From Antedon mediterranea (taxonomy: Eukaryota; Echinodermata; Crinoidea; Comatulida; Antedonidae): a stretch of 64,000 nt of DNA. The translations under genes were made by a program, and so were the position numbers. Below, piece after piece: positions 45,389 to 57,316 of the stretch (the stretch's first letter is position 1; every line of letters begins with the position of its first letter). Under the pieces are notes generated by a model. It did no database searches and was not told where the DNA came from. It saw only the letters and a list, made by a program, of their open reading frames with translations. The stretch is taken from the NCBI RefSeq assembly GCF_964355755.1, contig NC_092670.1, positions 13,145,201 to 13,209,200 of the forward strand. The letters run 5' to 3'.

Positions 45389-45446
45389 GTTGTAATTCAA
45401 TAGGGGGTGCACTCAGTTACGGGGGTACCTAAAATTTTAGAACAAC
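45389..45446 (-). repeat. Right terminal repeat of the 12.5-kb inverted structure
   Basis: Mirror of 32988-33045. A lone satellite fragment (AGGGGGTGCAATTTGTCACG) also remains at about 45248-45275. Confidence 0.8.
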
Positions 45447-46137
45447 TGACAAAATGACAAGAAGGCCTTGTTTGAAGGGAGTCCGTTTGAAGTGGATGTG
45501 GGATCATCCATGCCCATGGAGGATGTGTAGGCTGCTGCTGATTTGTTTAGTAGGATTTAGGCATATTGGTAAGATAAGAATAAACAGTTACAAGTTGTAT
45601 TGTAATGTAATGCTAGGCTACTACTACTCTATCTAGCTAGGCCTAGGTAGGGCCAGGCTAGCCTGCGTGGTGCTAATGCAGTTTCGCACCACACCTACAT
45701 TTTTTCTCACATCCACCTATCATCTATATATAAATTTACGTAAGGGCAAAATTCGGTAAATCGCGCCTTCTAGAATTTTTACTCGATGGTATATAAAGTT
45801 GGTTCGTACTTTTGGTACTGATTTTAACCACCTGATGTAGGCTAACCCTGTTTACTAATTAAATTAAGTTAGATAATTAGTTTTTGACGATTAAAACGAA
45901 TTTAGGTTCAACGATTTGCCCCAAAATAGGGGTGTTTTCCGATCGTGGTATACACTGTCTAATGGATGTCCATCTTGAAAAATACCCGCCACAAAAATGC
46001 GAGGAGGCTTCGCTGCTTCGCATTTTCCTATCTCCTCCTACGATAATTGTTTTTAATAGCTGAAAACCGGTTGAACAGCTAAAGTACAATTTTCTTTAAA
46101 AAATACTATTTTGATAGATTTAATATATGATTATACA
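45447..46137. other. Intergenic, nothing supported
   Basis: Short frames only. Several TAGGCCTA-like motifs near 45640. Confidence 0.3.
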
Positions 46138-46300
46138 AAAATGTATTGATTTGCGATGAATGGAACATCCCAATCTCTCAGTCTGCCAGAGTTTGGTTTA
46201 GCACAAGTAGGTAAATTTATGAGCCCTTGATTTAACACATACAGTAGGTAAATATATGGGCCCTTTGAGAATAAACTTGCAATACTTTGACAATACTGTA
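46138..46300 (-). repeat. Copy of the 19.65-19.81 kb spacer repeat
   Basis: GATTTGCGATGAATGGAA and CACAAGTAGGTAAATTTATG match 19718-19800 in reverse complement. GTAGGTAAATATATGGGCCC then repeats the theme. Confidence 0.6.
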
Positions 46301-46609
46301 ACTATTTTTAGTCCTCATTTGAATCGAACATTTCTTACTGTGAATGTTCGTACTGTAAAAATATATACACATAAACTTTATTACTGAGATTGTGGATAGG
46401 ATCTACTGTTAGATATATAAACACATTATTATATACAAATAAACTTTATACTGACACAGTGTTCTCCCCAGGATTCACATCAAGCGTCACGGTTCGGCCC
46501 CCCCCCCCCCCCCTGGGAGTGTGTGGGTGGGGGGGAGACATTTCGACACTAAGTACTTGAGTCACAGCCCCACCATGGTTGTGGCTGTGGCGAAGCGATT
46601 TATGGTAAT
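46301..46609. other. Non-coding gap with a poly-C/poly-G patch
   Basis: GTGTTCTCCCCAGGATTC followed by C and G runs at 46462-46536 is a common interspersed-repeat motif. Confidence 0.35.
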
Positions 46610-47575
46610 TTACACCCTAGATGGCCGGAAATGGTACTCTTGCACATAACATTTATGTTGAATGACACCTCTGGTTTGGCCGGAAATAACACTTATAGCG
46701 CGCTAGCAAACAACAAAACGATCGTAGCCAACTTTTTCCGCCGGTAAACATACGCGAAGAAACATTTTTTTGCATTCATTACGAACGTCAAGGGGAAGTC
46801 CTCAATGAAAAAAATAGGCCTAATCTAAGCCTACTCATCAGTAGGACAACTCTAGTTGGCCGGAAACGAAACTTTATAGGGCACTAGCAAACAGTAAAAC
46901 CATCGTAGCATACTTTTTCCGCCAGTAAACATACGCGATAAAAAATTTTTTTTGCGTTCAATACGAACGTCAAGGGGAATTCCCCGATGAAATAAAACTA
47001 GGCCTACTAATGGGTAGGACAACTCTGTAGTTGTCCGGAAAGACACCTCATAGCGTGCTAGCAAACCGCACGATCGTAGCCTACTTTTTCCGCCGGTAAA
47101 CATACGCGATAAGAAACATTTTTGGGTTCATTACGAACGTCAAGGGGAATTCCCCGATGAAATAAAAAATGCCTACTCATCAGTAGGACAACTCTGTAGT
47201 TGGTCGGAAAGCACACTTCATAGCGCGCTAGCAAACAGTAAAACAATCGTAGCCTACTTTTCCGCAGGTAAACATACGCGATAAATGAAAAAAAAAAAAA
47301 TATGCCTACTCAGTAGGCAACTGTAGTTAGCCGGAAACGACACCTTATAGTGCGTTAGCAAACATTAAAACGATCGTAGCCTACTTTTTTTTTTCGCCGG
47401 CGGGTAAACATATGCGATAAAAAAACATTTTTTGTGTTCAAATACAAACATCGGGGGAAAGTGCCGATGAAATAAAACTAGGCCTACTCATTAGTAAGAC
47501 ACCTCTTGTTGCCCGGAAATAAGACTTCATAGCGCACTAGCAAATAGGAAAACGATTGGATTGAATGTATTATAC
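46610..47575 (+). repeat. Tandem repeat of about 175 bp, five to six copies
   Basis: Each unit has GCGCTAGCAAACA, GATCGTAGCCTACTTTTTCC, GCCGGTAAACATACGCGAT, ACGAACGTCAAGGGGAA and TCAGTAGGACAACTCTGTAG. The 60-85 codon minus-strand frames are repeat artefacts. Confidence 0.85.
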
Positions 47576-48230
47576 GATCAAAGCAGGTAGCATTGAATTG
47601 CGCCTAGAAAATCAATCGCGCCTTTGTCATTTGATGATGTGCGTGCGTATGTTACCGACGAAAGAGTAAATCCCACCGATCCATAGAGAGTCGATTAATT
47701 CAATGTGATATTGAAAATATCATTGATATTCAGTTTTTAATACACATATCATGTTTACAAGAAAAATAATACAATCAATCATTGTTTTAACTGAAAACTT
47801 TATTTACAATATACAAGTAAGTTACCACATTTTAGATGATTCAGACAACAGCCAATACTAGAGATCGAAAGAGAGACATGGCAGTAACAAAACACGTGCT
47901 TACATCTCTCGGCGGCGGCCGGTGAAAGCACCATGTGACATACAGTATCGCAGTACTGATATCACAATACCATGTGACATCCCTTGTCACTCGACTTTCT
48001 CACGAAGTAGGGCCTAAAACATTCTAGCACCGATGTACAAATGTACCTTAAGTTAAGTGAAATAAGACCTTAGCGCACTAGGAAAACGATCGTAGCCTTC
48101 TTGAATGTATTATACGATCAAAGCAGCTAGCATTGAATTGCGCCTAGAAATCATTTGATGACGTGCGTATGTTACCGACGAAAGAGTAAATCCCACCGAT
48201 AGAGTCGATTAATTCATATCGAATCGAATA
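47576..48230 (+). repeat. Duplicated 130-bp block flanking a unique segment
   Basis: GTATTATACGATCAAAGCAG ... AGAGTAAATCCCACCGAT occurs at 47568-47690 and 48106-48205, each preceded by a remnant of the 175-bp unit. The middle has no gene. Confidence 0.75.
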
Positions 48231-48676
48231 ATTACATGAAAATCGAAAATGATAACATTTGGATTGTGTATAAATAAATACTTTGGGTACAATTTTAGAT
48301 GATCAAAAAGACACGCGCATTATTAAACAGAATACCATCACTGATAGGAGGGCCTGTCGGATTTACTGAAATGACCGTACTAGTCAATTCTATGGTTTCA
48401 TTAAAAAAAAAAATTAAAAAAAAGTGTGTGAACATTGTATAGCTTTATTTATTATTAAATGTTATAGTGTACAGAAAAGAATTTCTGATTTTATTTGACC
48501 AAATAAATGCTGTGAGAGCAGTTGACTGACTAACAAATAAGTTACAGTAGGCCTATTTATTTTCAAATATATAATTCACAATTACTTCTTTATTGTATCA
48601 AATAATTATCAAACTTGGTACCTTTAAAAACATCTAACTAACTTAAGCTACGAAATTAACAAATAAGTAACAGAAC
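48231..48676. other. Non-coding gap
   Basis: AT-rich, nothing recognised. Confidence 0.3.
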
Positions 48677-49240
48677 TTAAAGATGTATTTTTCCTTGAAA
48701 CACAAAAAATGAAGGTCAAAATATTCTAAATTTTAATCGGCCATATCAAAGTAATATTAAAGTTGTTCACTTAAAGTCGAAAATTCGAGCCAAAAACAAC
48801 AAGTTTACATAATAAACAGAGGTAAATTAATTTGATTACATTTCGTCTGGAAAATCGTCGCGAGCGAAAGTAAACTAAGATTTCAAACCACGAGTACGCA
48901 TTGTGCATGATGCTAATTAGGATTGTTTACAACTCGTCACAGTTGAGAAGGTGTTTTCACACAGATCGCGAGGAAGTTTTATGATTATGCATACAGAGTA
49001 GCCAAACAAGAGCAATGCATTATGAGATATGTTTTTATCAAAAACTTTGACTGGAAGTCAAAGTTATTTTTTGAACAAAAAAAACGTCTATTCTGTATTT
49101 CAATTAAATTATTTTTTTTTTTCGACTAATTTTTGGTGAAAGTTAATAACTATTATGATACTTCAAAATAACCCACTTTTTTTCGAAATCTTTTATTTTT
49201 TATTTTTTTGGAATTAGTAAAAGGGGCAATACATCTTTAA
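48677..49240. mobile_element. TTAA-flanked MITE, 564 bp
   Basis: TTAA is followed by AGATGTATTTTTCCTT at the left and preceded by AAGGGGCAATACATCT at the right, giving inverted ends of about 16 bp with mismatches. Duplicated TTAA targets are typical of piggyBac and Kolobok elements. No transposase. Confidence 0.6.
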
Positions 49241-49270
49241 AAGAAAATAAAAATTTGATCCAGGTCAGGG

Positions 49271-50144
49271 TCCAAAATTTGCGTTATTTGACGTTCTAAA
49301 GACTGATGTAAGACTCTCTGTTGTGGCTTGGGCTAGTTGAACGATGGACACCAGAACTTAACGCTTTCATGATGAGGCCAACTCAGGGGTGGCGCCAGGA
49401 TCTTCCCGACGCGGGGGCTACATTCCCCGACGAGGGGGCTATGCGAGCGAAGCGAGCATCAGCACTAGGCTGAGGGCCAGGGGCCCCCGGTGGGGGTCCA
49501 GAGCCCCCGGAAGCAACGCGTTCTAGCGTCATTTGAGGTCTTTTTAATCAGATTTAGGGTAGCCATTTTTTCCATTTTTTATAATGCATAAATAAAATAC
49601 TGCGTGCAAAAAAACGATGCCCGATGACTGTTTCAATCCATATTTTTCAATTTAAAAAATAAAAGTTCAAAGAAAATTTAGAAAAATAGAGTTGGAGGTC
49701 CCGGAAATTGGACTTATTATACAGTACTTCAAAACATGAAAAAAAATATATAAGTCCCTATCATGGGTTGTGACTGAGCTAAGAAATGTTTGAAAAATAG
49801 AGATGTTAGGTCCCGGAAAATGTACTTCTTGTTCTTCGAAATATGACCAGCTTTATTGTTGGGGCTGAGCTAAGAAAATGTTTAAAACTAGAGCTGCAGG
49901 TCTTCAAAAAATTGCATTTTATACTTTGGAAACATCAGGCCTAGAGGCTTAAAAAACGCAAGCGTAGACCTTTTTTAGTCGGGGAAAAAAGTTTATTCCT
50001 CCCAGGTGTATGCATGCGTACCATCTGGACTTCCAAATGGTGGTGAGAAATTCATGACATACAGGATATTGAAAATGTAATAACTATAGCCTAGTAGTAT
50101 AGCTATAATGTTGGCTAAGCGAAAATGGCATGTTTTTTTGTTTA
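49271..50144 (-). repeat. 0.87-kb interspersed repeat, copy 2
   Basis: Reverse complement of 9992-10862, including the GC-rich module at about 49385-49520. Confidence 0.8.
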
Positions 50145-51164
50145 TCTCTATGGTGGTAGGATTTGTTGCTCTGGTAGGTATCTGGTTATGTTTAGTAGGA
50201 CCGATAGGTTGGTAGGTAGTAGTAGTAGGTCCAGGGCTGCAGCCAGCATGAGGCAGACGAGCCACTCGCCTCGTCTGAAATTTTCAATCTTCACTAACCA
50301 CCCCAATTCCTAAACACAGATCGTTATATTTTTTAAACAATAAACGACAAGGTCCAGACTCTGCAAATAGAAAAGAAAGTGGTTGTGACTTTTGTATTGA
50401 TTTTGGCATTTGTATTGATAATGATAGGCCGCGGTTTTAAAAACGTTTCTGTGAAGATGATTTTTAGAAGATGAAAAATGCCAGAGAATCCTTTCTAATA
50501 CTCGACAAGCTGTCGATTCATAAATTTCTTCAAATAAAAAAGGGAAAAATATTTTGCAAGACTACATCTGTCTATTAAATGGTCATTTCAAATTATTTTC
50601 ACTATAAATAATACAGTAACAATTGTATTTTTATTATGACAATAAAAAAAATATTTAATATTATTATGCGATAAAAAAGGACTACCTGCTATGTCACCAG
50701 ATATGTAGCATAGAAATGTAGAGCTGTGCACACTTGTAGAACTGGCGGAACAGAATGATTTTTATTTGATTTAGATTTATTCATGTATAATTAAATCTGT
50801 GTTTTCTATATAGATCATTGTCATTATATATATCCAAAGGATGTGATCTAACATGGAAAACTTGTTCAATGCATGGTCTTTCATGATCAATAATAACAAG
50901 GCCTGTAATTCTGCCCTGTCATGAAAGAACGACTCAACTGACACATTTTTCCAAAATCACTTTTTTAGCTTTTTGGGCTATTTAGGGAATGATACACCTT
51001 GTGGTATATTCAGATATTCAAAATTTTAACTAAAAATATGAAATTTAAAAATCAAAATACCACTCAATTACAAGTGTGTTACTATTGTCAGCAAAGACTA
51101 ACTCAACTACAAATGCCATGAAAGACTCACTCAATTGACATATTACTTGTTTACTTACTTACTT
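50145..51164. other. Non-coding region with a GAGTCGTTCTTTCATGAC-type element
   Basis: GTCATGAAAGAACGACTC at about 50918 and GCCATGAAAGACTCACTCAA at about 51117 bracket 200 bp and recur near 56900 and 59425. No gene. Confidence 0.4.
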
Positions 51165-51221
51165 GTTTACTTGTTTCCGGAGCTCAGCAATGCTGGGTCC
51201 GGAGTCGAGGCTAGGCTATGC

Positions 51222-51685
51222 CTATAAGCCCCTCTTGATAATTACATCAACTCTTGAATATGGCGCAAATTTAAGAGGGTGGTTGGACCATGCCCGTTCA
51301 AGACCGGACTTAAATTGATTGGTTGATCTTGAAGCTACTACATCCTTCGATAACGAATTCCATAATATAATATAGCTTTTCGACCAAATGAGTCCCTCAT
51401 CCAATTTGTGCGTGAGAACTTAAATTTTAATTTAAAAGAATGACCACGTGTTCTAACATCTTCATCACGCTCAAAAAAAGAATCAGCAGAAATACTATCC
51501 ACTCCATGTAAAATTTTAAAAATCTTTATCAAATGAGCTCTTTGCCTTCTGTATGCGAGAGTAGGTAGGTTGAGAATTTTCAGCCTTTCTGAATAAGGTA
51601 AATGACGAATGGAAAAAATAAGCTTGGTGGCACGTTCTTGGACTTTTTCCAATAGGTCTTCCTCCTTACAATGTACTACTCGCAC
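51222..51685 (-). pseudogene. LINE C-terminal block
   Basis: Reads KEEDLLEKVQERATKLIF, then YSERLKILNLPTLAYRR, HLIKIFKILHGVDSISADSF and a C-terminal NWMRDSFGRKAILYYG segment. This is the standard end of CR1/jockey-like RT proteins. A frameshift near 51340-51400 separates the last residues into another frame (VVASRSTNQFKSGLERAW). Confidence 0.85.
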
Positions 51686-51689
51686 TGGC

Positions 51690-53100
51690 CGATCGCCAAG
51701 TCGCCATGGGCGAAAACGTTTCCAGATTGGCGAAAAATAAAACGGCTACTTTAGCCATTTTGGCGATGACATATGATAAAATAGATAATTAAATAATCAT
51801 TTTGGCGAAAGCCTAAAGTCCAACTAAAAGGTCCATTTGTCGATCTCCAAGCATTTATTTTGTTCGTTATCACGTTGTTTACTTCAAGCTCCATTTTTCG
51901 TCAACTTGTTACGTTGTACCAGGCGTCTCTTTGTTATTTCAAAAAGATGGATATAGCAGAGGTAGACTGCACAGAGAGACAGACGTTACACGGCACATGG
52001 ATGATGAAGTCTACCCAAATTATCACGTGTTGTGCGCTGCACAAACGACTACTACGTAGCCGACGGTCGGCTAATTACCGGGATTGTTATTTTTCGATAG
52101 GGGTGTACTTTTCAGATTAAAAAGAAACATTATAGTATCTTCGATGAATGACGTCTTAATCTTATCGAAATCAAAAATGTATGCGTTATGCATTTTAGAG
52201 TCTTCCAATTTAATGTAGTTTCATATTTTACCCTTAATAAACTTCCCTCGTGCGTCAGTGTAAACAAAACAACATGCGGGAAATGGTAGAGTCTAACGGA
52301 GATTTAGCTAAACACACACGTGCATCTGAGCGGGGCCGGCCGCCGGCTTCTGTGTTGTTGTGTAAATAAATAATAATCGGGATAAATTTCTCGCCCTGAC
52401 AGAAACGCTTCAGCGCAGCCTTGACATGAGGGATGGAAAGACGTGTACTCTGTGCTTTGGCCTATATTATCTTACGTTCAACAACGAAATGAGTTTTTAG
52501 CATACGATATACCGTTGTACATAATTTTGTAGGCCTAGGCCGGCGGTTCTGCACTTTCGCACCTCTTGAGCATACCCAATTTAAAAACATTAACCCGCTG
52601 CGCGGCGGTAATGCTGAGTGACCGTGAAGTCTCGGACACGATTTTCGCCTGGTACGCGATGGAAGCCTTCACACACAAACATGACCAGCCAAGCGTAAAA
52701 AAACAAAAGTAACATAGCGTTCAGGGGATTTCAGAAAACTGTAAAATGTTTCTTATTAAATTGATAACTGTATGATTAAAAACAATTTGAACAATTGTTT
52801 TAATTCATGTAAAAAAAAATACAAAAAAAATATTTTTTTTAATCATACAGTGATTTAGGCATGGTTCTTTATCTCAATGTACAAAAACGTTCAGGGAACA
52901 GTGTATAGACCTGTTGACATAGATAAATTGACTAAAATGTTTTTACCATTATATTTCAACAATTTTAAATTTTGACTAAAAACCGATTCATTTGGCTAAA
53001 TAAAAAAATTTGACTTTAGCCATTTTGGCTATAGATAAACTGATTTGACTAAAAGTAAAAAAAATATTTAGATTTTCGCCAAATGGCTAAACAAAATGAA
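51690..53100. mobile_element. 1.4-kb insertion in the LINE
   Basis: Left edge has CGCCAAGTCGCCATGGGCGA and TTTAGCCATTTTGGCG. Right edge has TTTAGCCATTTTGGCT and TTTTCGCCAAATGGCTAA. LINE homology stops and resumes at these points, with imperfect AATGTACTACTC-like direct repeats outside. No coding frame with a known domain. Confidence 0.55.
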
Positions 53101-53114
53101 ATGTTACTGCTACC

Positions 53115-53417
53115 CCAGTGTAGCGAGTTAAAAACAACGTTGCAGTATTCCAAGGTTGGACGAATAATAGCTTTATATAAATGAAGAAACCCATCCATAT
53201 TTAAAAACTTGAAAGCTCGATATACCATGCCCAACTTCCGATTTGCTCTCATTGCTACATCTGCCACATGTACATTAAAAACAAGTTTAGAGTCAATAGT
53301 AACACCGAGGTCTTTTTCATGATCAACTTCATTCAATTAGAAACCACGCATAGTTTTGCTAGTTGCATAATTAACACCTATTATGTCATAGGAAACCCAT
53401 TCAAGTGCACAACAATG
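53115..53417 (-). pseudogene. LINE RT thumb block
   Basis: Reads YDIIGVNYATSKTMRGF, an in-frame stop (TAA at 53337-53339), NEVDHEKDLGVTIDSKL, ANRKLGMVYRAFKFL and KAIIRPTLEYCNVVF. The stop is at a position usually occupied by Gln, consistent with CAA to TAA. Confidence 0.85.
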
Positions 53418-54370
53418 TAGTCTGGGCTCCAGACGGAGTTTTTTCTTAATATTAGTAAAAATATAAATATTTTTGCACATATGGCGTTTCATACGTGTAT
53501 TACTTGATTTTGGATACTCCGTCTGGGGAAACACGCAAAAGTCACGTGGTTTGACACCAAGAATTCTTGGTGCATAGATTATCCGGTTGACTAGTTTCAG
53601 CTGCATGCGATTGGCTACTCACTCGTACACAGTTTTAATATTCATGTTTCAGAATTTCAAAGACTCAACAACTAAGAAGGTACGCATGCGCTATGTTACG
53701 TTTAGACAATGTGTACTTGGGTACATTAATGAAAGTTTCTGAAGGCTAGAAATGATTTTATACCGTATGCCTAGTAGTAGTCTGGTAAAAATTTGATGGG
53801 ATTTTTCCCAAGAAAACTCGTCTTGCTTCTCCGCAAATCAAACATTGAATGGATCATTTAATATTACGCGGAGATAATTTGATTTAATTCCCACCCAGAC
53901 CCTGTCCTGTTCTGTGTAGTGTAGCCCTGTCTGTTGTGTGTGAATCCTGTTGTGTGCCGGTGGTGGTATGTAGGCCTACCTTATTGGCGTTTTATTTGGC
54001 AGGTCATACGTGCGAGTTAAGTAGGACCTACGAAGGAGGCCTAGGCTAAGGACTAAACAATTAATAAACAAAACAAATTGGCAACACGATTTCATATTTC
54101 AACAGTCTCGATCGTACATTCAGCACTGTACGTACTCGATCTTTTTCATTTTGAAACAAAATGATCATTGGTTGATTCGAAAATCCATATTTACATACCG
54201 CCCGCCCCATATAGCCAAATACGGTATGATAACCTACGTCATTCTTATCGGATGTTTGCGGTCTGCAAATCGATTTCTATACGTGTTTCACAAGTCTGTA
54301 TTTTCAGACAAAAATCGCGGCCGAAATAAAACAAATAAATAAAAAACAATACAGACTTGGGGCAAGTCTA
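53418..54370 (-). mobile_element. 953-bp non-autonomous transposon, copy 2, with 9-bp target duplication
   Basis: Reverse complement of 20918-21859. ACAACAATG flanks it on both sides (53409-53417 and 54371-54379). Ends TAGTCTGGGCTCC and GGGGCAAGTCTA, with the same end hairpins as copy 1. Confidence 0.9.
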
Positions 54371-54382
54371 ACAACAATGGTG

Positions 54383-54888
54383 CAGCCCACGAATTTCACG
54401 TCGGCAATCGGCAATTGCCGACCTTATTCACCACCATGTTGTGTTTAGTTAACAAACCATGGAATTAAGATGATCCCTGAATTCACTCAACCATTACATC
54501 ATTTTGCGTGTGAGCTGCATGCTTTCCTATCAAAACCAAGCTGGCTGGGCGCGGCAGACCTGTGTAGGGGAATACCCTGTTTGTTATGCCAAGCAAGCAA
54601 CTATGCTCTGTGTACAGCTAGCTCCAGAACCATGATGTTCAGCAATTATCAAATAGAATTTATCTTGTAAATTTTAGTGTTAGGTTTTTATATTTTAGTT
54701 AATTTTGCTAGTTCTTTTTGCATAACATATAGCTAGGGAGGAGGCCTAGGCCTAGCTATGCCTTAGGTTAGCAAGAGGTTAGGCCTTGGTGAATTTTCTA
54801 TTTTTAGAACTGCCGAGACTGCCGACCTTGGCGAATTTAAGGTCGGCAATTTTTTGCCGACCTTCTTTTTTCTGAATTTCGTGGGCTG
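54383..54888. mobile_element. 506-bp TIR element with 6-bp target duplication
   Basis: Begins CAGCCCACGAATTTC and ends GAATTTCGTGGGCTG. GGTCGGCAATTGCCGACC-type palindromes lie just inside both ends. ATGGTG flanks it directly (54377-54382 and 54889-54894). No transposase. Confidence 0.75.
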
Positions 54889-54894
54889 ATGGTG

Positions 54895-55120
54895 TTTATT
54901 GCAAAGCTGTGTACCCAAATGTTGTTCAGGGAAAAATTTCATGTAACAATTTTGTTTAGCAATATTGCTAATCAAACTGATTTTTAAGTCGAGAAACATA
55001 GTTTTGTATTATATTTTTTGCTACACAATTTTAGAAATGTGTAGCAATAAGGTTGTTTTGTATAGCTTTTTGCTATGCTACACTGACGAAAATGTTCCCT
55101 GGTTGTTGTTTTAAACATAA
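54895..55120 (-). pseudogene. LINE remnant and flank
   Basis: GTQLCNKHH leads into the 53.4-kb block once both insertions are removed. Farther upstream no LINE sequence is recognised. Confidence 0.45.
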
Positions 55121-55130
55121 TATAATTTGG

Positions 55131-56207
55131 GGGTGTCACGAAAGCTCAGACCACGAAAGCTCAGACCCCCTAAGACCTAAGATCACGAAAGCTAAGACCC
55201 AACACCTAAGATTACAAATATTTATCTTTCGCACCTGCCTTGTATTTTAACTCCCAACATTTATTCTGAATACCACACCTTAGAATTGGCACTTTCATGA
55301 AAAAGAATCACATAAAAAGTAACAAATACATTTTTAAATTGATGATTTTACAGACGTTTTTCTCGCACACAAAATGACTAGCCTACAGTACAGTAGGCCT
55401 ACCCCATGGGCCATGTTCAATGTTTTTGTTTCTATGGAACGTCAAAAGAGCAAAAATTATATAGAGGGCTGAAAACTCTGTGGAGTCCATCTACAGTGTG
55501 GATGGAACAATGTAAAATTAAAATTGTAATGATAATAGTATAATCATGCAAGTACGAAGAAATAAATACTGGCAAATAAATTTTAACTTAAAAATCATGA
55601 TAAGTTTTTTTGTTTCGTTTTCTTTCTGTTTTTATACTTGTACTATTATTGTTGCTCTTTTGGCGCTCCATAGAAACAAAAACATTGAGCATGGAGCTCG
55701 AGGAGTTACATTACAGTATACAAAGAAACACATCTGTAAAATCATCAATTTAAAGGATTTATTTATTTGTTATTATGTGTTTCTCCTTCTGAAAGTACTT
55801 ATAAGTCCTAATTTTAAAGTGTGGTGTTCAGGATAAAGTTAGTCAACAAATTTGGAATCAAAATACAAGAAAGGCAGGTGCGTAAGAAAAACATCCTCTG
55901 AACCAACACAATGGAGTAAATATATACCAACAAACAACCCGTCAAGTTTGTTTGTTGTAAAGAAAAAATATACATTTACTCAACGGGCGAAAATAATGTG
56001 AGTTTATCTATGTTTTGCGGTAGTATTAAATTATATTTATGGTAATAAATGAAACCTACTGTGTTTAAAATTATGTATGGATAAACAAGTATTGTTTTTA
56101 AGCTGTAGTATATCTTAGTATTTGTAATCTTAGGTGTTGGGTCTTAGCTTTCGTGATCTTAGGTCTTAGGGGTCTGAGCTTTCGTGGTCTGAGGTTTCGT
56201 GACACCC
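55131..56207. mobile_element. 1.08-kb foldback element with nested inverted repeats
   Basis: Outer inverted repeats of about 85 bp (GGGTGTCACGAAAGCTCAGA ... and its mirror ending GTTTCGTGACACCC) are made of GAAAGCTCAGACC and CCTAAGA sub-repeats. TATAATTTGG lies directly outside both ends (55121-55130 and 56208-56217). Inside, a second diverged inverted repeat pairs 55218-55445 with 55645-55895 (TTTTTGTTTCTATGGA and mirror; CACCTGCCTTGTATTTT and mirror). The 96-codon frame at 55546 is not supported. Confidence 0.75.
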
Positions 56208-56217
56208 TATAATTTGG

Positions 56218-57316
56218 TACTGCCCTACAAGTAATTGTCAATAATTATTTTATTCAATACTCACTTAAACTTGTTTAGTTATTATTAGAGTATTAATTTT
56301 ATTTCTGGAATATTTAGAATTAAATACCCCGGAGAGAGACTATGTGAACACCGTAATGATATTATTATTGAATATTCTCCCTCTTAAATTAATACTTAAA
56401 ACTAAAAGTAAAAATACAAGAAACATGAAAAAGAATATTTTAAACTTATTTTAGTTAAAAATCTATGTAACACACTAAATATACAGGAAAGTGGGAAATG
56501 TGATGTTAGCAATGTATATACGGTAGTGTCTCTGTGTAGTAGGCCTACAAAAATAATTCTCAAAAATGAATTAATTATAATATATCATGTCTTAAAAGGT
56601 GTCATTATTTTGTATAACATATAATCTTTTTCATTTTCCTCTAATGAAATAATATTACATATAAAAGGCATTCTTTATAAGCAAAACCCCCAATTAGTCT
56701 TAGGCTTAGCTTATACCAAGCCAAAAAACGCCCAGGCAGACAATGAGAATTGGCCTAGGAACATAAATCTTTAAAAAAATCAATATGTAACTAAGTATTA
56801 TATGAACTAAAGTCTTATTATCAAATTATTAAGTAGTATAAATTGTTTTTTATATTATGTTTACGTTAAATTAGTACTTTCTTAAAACTACATTTTGTAG
56901 TTGAGTTGATTCTTTCATGACAAATGCAGTTGAGTGAGTCTTTCGTGATTTTCTTGTGTATGATTGATCAAGAATGTCATGAAAAAACAGTAAAACTGAC
57001 ATATCTAAAATTATAGTCAGTAATTTTAATAATTTTGTCTACACAATAAAGCGTACTTATATGTACTACTAAAAGGTGTGAAAATCAAAATAATATTATC
57101 TACACATAAGAAGGGCTAAAACAATAACACATATGAGGCGCTCCAGCTCAAAAGCGGCGCTGTGTCGCAATAGACCAACCTATGTAATAACTATCACAAA
57201 GTTCAATTTCAGCGAATTTGAAAACATTTTCAATTTTATTTTTTTTACATAATATAAATTATTGATTGTTTTACCTACCCACGAAGTCTTATAATGAACC
57301 AATAAATATAAATGTG
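56218..57316. other. Non-coding gap
   Basis: AT-rich. GTTGAGTTGATTCTTTCATG and GTTGAGTGAGTCTTTCGTG at about 56900-56945 belong to the motif family noted at 50.9 and 59.4 kb. Confidence 0.35.

Larger units (their letters stand above)
32988..45446. mobile_element. 12.5-kb inverted structure with satellite-filled arms
   Basis: The ends match as inverted repeats over 58 bp with one mismatch: GTTGTTCTAAAATTTTAGG at 32988 and its complement ending at 45446. Inside, two arrays of the same satellite lie in opposite orientation (33680-37890 and 39958-42640). The small Polinton-like element at 43208-45232 is inserted in the right arm. No target duplication is obvious. It may be a foldback-type transposon whose ends expanded, or a satellite palindrome. 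Confidence 0.55.
51165..55000 (-). mobile_element. CR1-like LINE broken by three insertions
   Basis: Three collinear minus-strand blocks of one RT C-terminal region (about 54895-55000, 53115-53417 and 51222-51685) are separated by elements at 54383-54888, 53418-54370 and about 51690-53100. The 3' end at 51165-51220 has a short (TAAG/TAAACAAG) tail. Target duplications support the nesting for the first two insertions. Confidence 0.7.

Noticed and set aside
46852-47246. Minus-strand frames with LARYEVSF repeats
   Set aside because: Readings of the 175-bp tandem repeat.
49993-50265. 90-codon minus-strand frame
   Set aside because: It spans a repeat boundary and has no counterpart frame in the inverted copy near 10.0 kb.
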